From assembly GCA_013398615.1 (NCBI GenBank), contig VZSR01001477.1:1992929-2056928 (forward strand): a DNA stretch of 64,000 nucleotides, written 5' to 3'. The notes beneath the pieces were generated by a model, which was not told where the DNA came from, searched no databases, and worked only from the letters and a program-made list of their open reading frames with translations. This stretch comes from Brachypodius melanocephalos. Taxonomy: Eukaryota; Chordata; Aves; Passeriformes; Pycnonotidae. The translations under genes were made by a program, and so were the position numbers. Below are positions 59,041-64,000 of this stretch, piece after piece (position 1 is the first letter of the stretch; every line of letters begins with the position of its first letter).

Positions 59041-62000
59041 GCTGACTTTCTGACAATTGCAACTCTGTCACAAGTGCACAAATAAATAGGGAGCGATTGT
59101 TCCTAGCTCTGATTGTTAGAACAAATTTAGTCTATAACTGTCTTGATTATTCTGGAGTTCAACAGCTATTGCCATAGCAACCTGTTTTAATAACTTCCAG
59201 AGTGCAGAAAATACACTAGAATTAGGTTAATTCTGTGGTTAGGCACTGTACATAATGCCACTATCTGGATCTCCATAGAGACTACAAGGAATGCACATTC
59301 TAAACAGGAGCTTAATCAACAGATCAAAGCATCCTCCTTACCAATGAATGAAGATTTCTTCCTCTTTTCTACAAAATGCTTTCATTATCTGAAACTTTTA
59401 TTTTAAAGGAGATTATGCATTTTAAACTATGATATCTTAGTGAAAGCAGTATTGTGTACAGAAATTTTTGACATTAACTGTTCTATCTGTGGAAAATATT
59501 ATGCTTCTGGATTGAAAAGCAGGTTATTCTTTTTCTACGCCTTTATGTCCCACCAACAACCAAACCATAGCAAGAATATGTTCTTTCTGACAATGCTTTA
59601 AAATTTTTTGTTCATTTACAAAAAGGTTAAATGCTCCAGTTTCAGCTTTGCTTTCTTTTTACTGAAGAAAACTTTCTTGATAGTTGTTTTTATTAAAGCC
59701 TTTATCTTTTCATTTTGGATCACTGAGATTTAAGATCCAAAGTCATTACTACAGATAAGTAACATATTGGGAAGAATTTCTTTGATGATTACCTATCTTG
59801 AGAAATACACAAAAACCCCTCATTTGTTTTCAGTAGAAGTCTTTAAAAAATAAGGCAGGAAGACATTTTGCATACTTATTGATTTTTGTGCGAGTCCCAT
59901 ATCAAGGCGATTTTACAAGGAAGAAAATATTGCTATACATGCCTCCTGAGAGTTGTTGCTTTCAATTCAATAGTCTGTAGACTAATTTGATTTTTAAACT
60001 TTGATGTTTGAACATAGACTGAGAAGAGAAATAGCAGTGTGGGGAGAAAACCCAGAACTCACAATATGAAGTACTGGGTTCAATAAAGTACAAATACTGA
60101 ATTATTTTTCTGTAGTAACAGTAACATGTTTAAATGTTAATATTGACACAACAGAAATACATACATATATAGTTACTACACATGTGTACTACAGTCACTG
60201 GTGTTACATGAATTAATTTAAAAATATGTAAAAATTTCCAAGGACAGTCCAGCTGCTGAGGAGAAGGATACCTCTGTATATATGTGTTCTGACTCATCAC
60301 AGTGTTTAAATGAGACCAAGCAGTGAAAGGATAAACCTTGATTTTTGAGTCCATGACCAGGAGATATGCTAGAGAAAGCTAAGTTATAAAAGCAGCCGTT
60401 TTTACACTGACTATTTCCTATAAAGAAATACATCTTCTCTTTTCTTAAATTTGGGTTGTTTGCTACTTCAAGGTATAATTATGCAAACATATTTTTTCTT
60501 CTAGTGAATTTAATCGAGATTTGCATGAAAATACAAGCTTGACAAGCCAGAACAATGCAAAAATTTCCTAAGTTAGTGCACCACCCACTGAGAATATTGT
60601 ATATCTGAATCAGACATGAGTCAACATCTAACAATTATTTAGAAGGGGAAAAGGTAGCATAATGCAAAACAAAGCTCTTTATTTTCAGTAATTATAGAAT
60701 TAAAAACAATATTTTAAATGATCATTTCCTTTTCACTTTGTTGTGTGATCCTAAGGACTAAGAGATGCACTGCAATTTTTGTTTATTTTTAATTTCTATC
60801 ATCAAGTTTAGATGAGCCAACACAATTCCCATCATCAGTCAACAATGACCTTGATGTTTTGTTGCCTCACCCATAGACCCAGGCAGGTGTAGACTAGAAT
60901 GTTTGTTCTTACCCTTAAAAACACTTCAGGAGGTGATATTGGGCAATTCCTGTGACTCTGGCCTGTCCACTGAGCTTCTAATCTGCCACTTATCACGAAT
61001 GAAGAAGAAATATTTCTGTTTCTTCTTTAATTCAGTAATGGTCAGTTTTAGTGCTTTCATAAGTGTTTCTTTGAAAACATGTTTGGACTAAGATTTGATT
61101 CAGAACAGCTCCTGAAAGAAACAGGAATAGGAAATTAAAGAGCTGATGTGTATTCATGGTACTCAAAAGCTTTTAAATCCTTTCCTACGTTTACATCCTT
61201 TCCAAGTACTGGCAGGAAGGTAATGCTTCAAACAACTTTCCCTCTCCTCTGAAGGTGACAAAAAGTTTATATTCATGCTGAGTTGTACCTGTGCTGTTGC
61301 AGTTTTGAGCTGAATTTTATTTTATTGTTCCCCACGGATTAGGGAACATCCCAATATAACTCTAATATTAATAAACATCTGTTGCCATGGCCTTTTATCT
61401 TTGGCTGCAATGTTGAACAAAAAATTAAAAATTAAAAAATTAGGTTTTATATATATATGGTTTTATATATATATGATTTAAACATTTATGCATTCAAAAC
61501 CAACTTTGATGCAGGTGTCTGATACATCTCTTTGCTTATTTTCTTAGATCCCCATGTGCTTATTTTATAAAGGAGATTTGTTGACCTGCAGAGAGATTAT
61601 ATTAAAATATACTCTCTACGTCTTTTTGAAATAGGTGTTTTTCTAATATTAGCAGTATTTAGATTATTCCTGTGCACACAAAAAAACCACAGGAGTAATG
61701 ATCACTGGACAGGTGATTAATTCATATGTAAATAATAGTCTCAAATCCTAAGAAAAATTGGATGAACTACATCAAAGTAATACATCAAGTAATTGTAAGG
61801 ACAGACTAGTAAGACTTATTTTAAAACTGGGTTGAACAAGAGTTGAAAGAGACAGAAAAAAGGAGAGGTGAAAATTCTCAGTTACTTAGGTAGAGAGTTA
61901 GAAACAGAAAAGTATTTTACAAAATAAACAGACGAAAGTTGACGAGTGATACATGCTTCAGGAAACACAAAGACCAAATGAAATCAGAATAGGAAAGAGC

Positions 62001-63342
62001 CACCAAAGTCCTCAGAACAAAGGATATAGCTATAGGAGACAACCAAGGTAGCTTGTTTTGGTAAACTTATCAGTACTGAATGGACTAGAATGTATAATGA
62101 ATATAATAACATGCAACATATATGCAACATAAACATGTAAAGATACATGAAAGGCATGCTTAAAAGCTGCAAAAAATAAGGCCGCAAAAAAAGATATTTA
62201 ATATTTTCTATGAGAAAAGGAAAAGCAAGATTAATCTTGAAACAATTCAGGGAGGAATCTAATTTTGGAAAGCTGTCTTACAACATTCTCTAGCAGAATG
62301 AGAGGCAGGGAGAAAACAACTGATTTTTAAGAAGATTGGTATGTTTATGACATGACCATATGACCTGGTTCCCTGACATGAGAGTGTGCTAGGCACAATG
62401 ACCTCTACAGTATTTGTAGCTCTCTGAGATGTTGACCTCCTAATGCTGCTAAGCAACACATTCTGGCATGATTATGATTCATGACCACTTTGAATTTGAA
62501 TGGTCCATTGCCAGACATCAACTCAAGATTCAGTAAACACATTTCGTATGAATGTCACCCATTTAATATACATAACTCAGCAAAACTGTTGAAAGGAAGT
62601 AATAATGAAAGTAGAGTATAAAGGTCTTAAAAAACAATAAAAGCCTCTGTATATGCTAATTCTACAACATAATACAATATTTATATACAAAATAGACATG
62701 TTTAAAGTCCTAAAGTACATGCCATATACATTATTTGCAGAGAAAACATAGTAAAGGACAATGTGGTCCCATATATGTCTTAATTGTTCTGGTCATCTTA
62801 AAAACAATTTGGCTCAAGCAAGGTCATGTCCTCAGCTGCAGGTAGCACCACTGTCTGCATTAGAAAGAACTTTAAAAAAACCCAGTCCCTGAAGTTTCTT
62901 CCCAAGAGTAAATGCTATTTTTAATTGGTGAAAAATAGAGCATACTAATTCTATCAAATCCGTGAATGAATTACATATGTGACTATGTTAACTTGATTAG
63001 GGTATTGCTTATGAAGACAGTTTTGGGAACGGAAATATATAAAGCATCTAAGGAAATTTTGTCAGGACAGCATTATTTACAGAGCAAATTCTTCTTTCCT
63101 GTGGAAATATTTTGTGTCAGTTTTTAAAAATTCATAAAAGGCTGAAAGGCTCCACAATCCAACTTTTTCTTAAAAACAACAATAAAAATTAGTATTTTTC
63201 TATCTAATTGTTAAGAACTAAGAAATGATCTGTTCCACAATTTGCAATTAAATTGCAGAACACAATCCTGTGTTTCAGAACTTTTTGGTACAGGAAGAAA
63301 GATTTCTTTCATTTAAATAGAAAAGAAGTAATGGGCATAAGT
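59041..63342. other. Unique AT-rich stretch, no recognised gene
   Basis: About 4.3 kb without a recognised gene, RNA or transposon. It includes the 16-base tandem duplication at 61443-61474. Chance frames reach 74 codons. Confidence 0.5.
61443..61474 (+). repeat. 16-base tandem duplication
   Basis: GGTTTTATATATATAT occurs twice in direct succession (61443-61458 and 61459-61474). It follows an AAATTAAAAATTAAAAAATT stretch. Slippage product. Confidence 0.8.
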
Positions 63343-63440
63343 TAAAAAAAACCAACTAAACAAAAAAAAAAAAAAAACAAGAAAAAAATCAAATCAAAAC
63401 AAAATCAAATAAAACCAAAAAAACCACAACAAAACAAAAC
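63343..63440 (+). repeat. A-rich (CAAAA)n low-complexity tract
   Basis: Starts with AAAAAAACCAAC, contains an A run of about 17, then irregular CAAAA/TCAAA units to about 63440. It lies 50 bases before a plus-strand CR1 fragment but is not part of the CR1 3' end, which is downstream. Confidence 0.85.
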
Positions 63441-63490
63441 CTCCTTAATGAAACGACACCAAATAAATACAAAATTATTCCTGAAACACA

Positions 63491-63690
63491 AGAAGACACT
63501 ACTTTACTGTGAGGTTGATCAAAACTGGCACAGGTTGCCCAGAGATGTTGTAGAATCTCCCTTCCTGGAGATATGCAAAAGCTATTTGAGGGGCAGCCTA
63601 TTCTAGGCAGCTCTTCTATAGCAAGAGGGTTAGACAAGACAATCTGAAGAATTGTCTGCCAGCCTTAACCATTCTGTGGTTATTGTGTCT
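63491..63690 (+). mobile_element. CR1 3'-end fragment
   Basis: This plus-strand CR1 3' end of about 200 bases begins AGAAGACACTACTTTACTGT. The CACAGGTTGCCCAGAGATGT block encodes the conserved HRLPRDVVESPFLE-type C-terminus with changes. A GGGTTAGACAAGACAATCTG block follows, and the fragment ends with AACCATTCTGTGGTTATTGT. Heavily 5'-truncated and moderately diverged. Confidence 0.9.
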
Positions 63691-64000
63691 CTCTGTGATA
63701 ACTCTGTATAATTTTCTCTGATATCCAGATTGACATTTGCTTGTCTAAATCTGTGGTTTAAAAATTAACACGATGATAAAGTTTGGAATTTTCAGCATAT
63801 TTTTGGTTGGATTCGGAATTAGTCTTATTTTTCACTTACTAATACCATGCAAAAAGACCACACAAGCAAAAGATGTATCCCATATCCTATTAAAAAAAGG
63901 CCATACCAACAAAAAATAAGGAGATATTAATACAATAAATTAAAAATACTTCTAGAATAATAATAGAGTAGCATAAAACAAGTCATAATGTCAGCTTAAT
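63691..64000. other. Unique AT-rich end of window
   Basis: No gene or repeat recognised in the last 310 bases. Confidence 0.5.

Noticed and set aside
1..64000. tRNA, rRNA, CRISPR array, operon, phage or integron signals
   Set aside because: None seen by eye on either strand. Base composition, CR1 and LTR content indicate bird nuclear DNA; small RNA genes could not be excluded without a structure search.

Overview
This is a 64 kb piece of vertebrate nuclear DNA, almost certainly from a bird. It is AT-rich and gene-poor. It has scattered 5'-truncated CR1 LINE copies whose 3' ends carry the avian ATTCTGTG/ATTCTATG-type terminal octamers, and two avian-type endogenous-retrovirus LTR elements. 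Microsatellites and two runs of exactly 100 N (assembly gaps) complete the picture. No complete gene, rRNA, tRNA, CRISPR array, bacterial operon or phage was found. The window reads as intergenic or deep-intronic sequence, and nearly all of its long open frames look like chance frames or transposon remnants.

Layout. Bases 1-443: AT-rich with a thrice-repeated motif. 444-1245: CR1 (minus). 1246-6269: unique sequence with a cluster of short open frames at 3714-4386. 6270-7369: ERV LTR element (plus) with poly(A) signal and periodic internal motif. 9230-10017: GC-raised island with two open frames and a poly(A) signal, not identified. 13540-13785 and 16935-17200: two divergent copies of one sequence in opposite orientation, about 3.3 kb apart. 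15428-16475: CR1 (minus) lying between those two copies. 19600-20100: GC-raised stretch ending in AATAAA. 28560-29784: internally deleted CR1 (plus). 30194-30812: two CR1 3' ends in opposite orientation. 32500-32599: N gap. 33590-34080: unidentified possible repeat remnant. 36351-36463 and 37047-37145: compound microsatellites. 39002-39796: run of open frames. 47198-47297: N gap. 47614-48198: solo LTR (minus). 55805-57832: the best candidates for host coding exons (minus). 58364-59040: pyrimidine tract next to a GC-raised island. 63343-63690: A-rich tract and CR1 3' end (plus).

How the parts relate. The transposon fragments are independent insertions of different CR1 subfamilies and two LTR families that share a similar U5 end. 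None encodes an intact protein. The most useful leads are the 13.6/17.0 kb inverted pair, the in-phase exon-like pair at 56931-55805 (minus), and the unidentified ORF island at 9.2-10.0 kb. I did not find evidence of a new biological system. All family assignments rest on recognising motifs by eye, without a database search.
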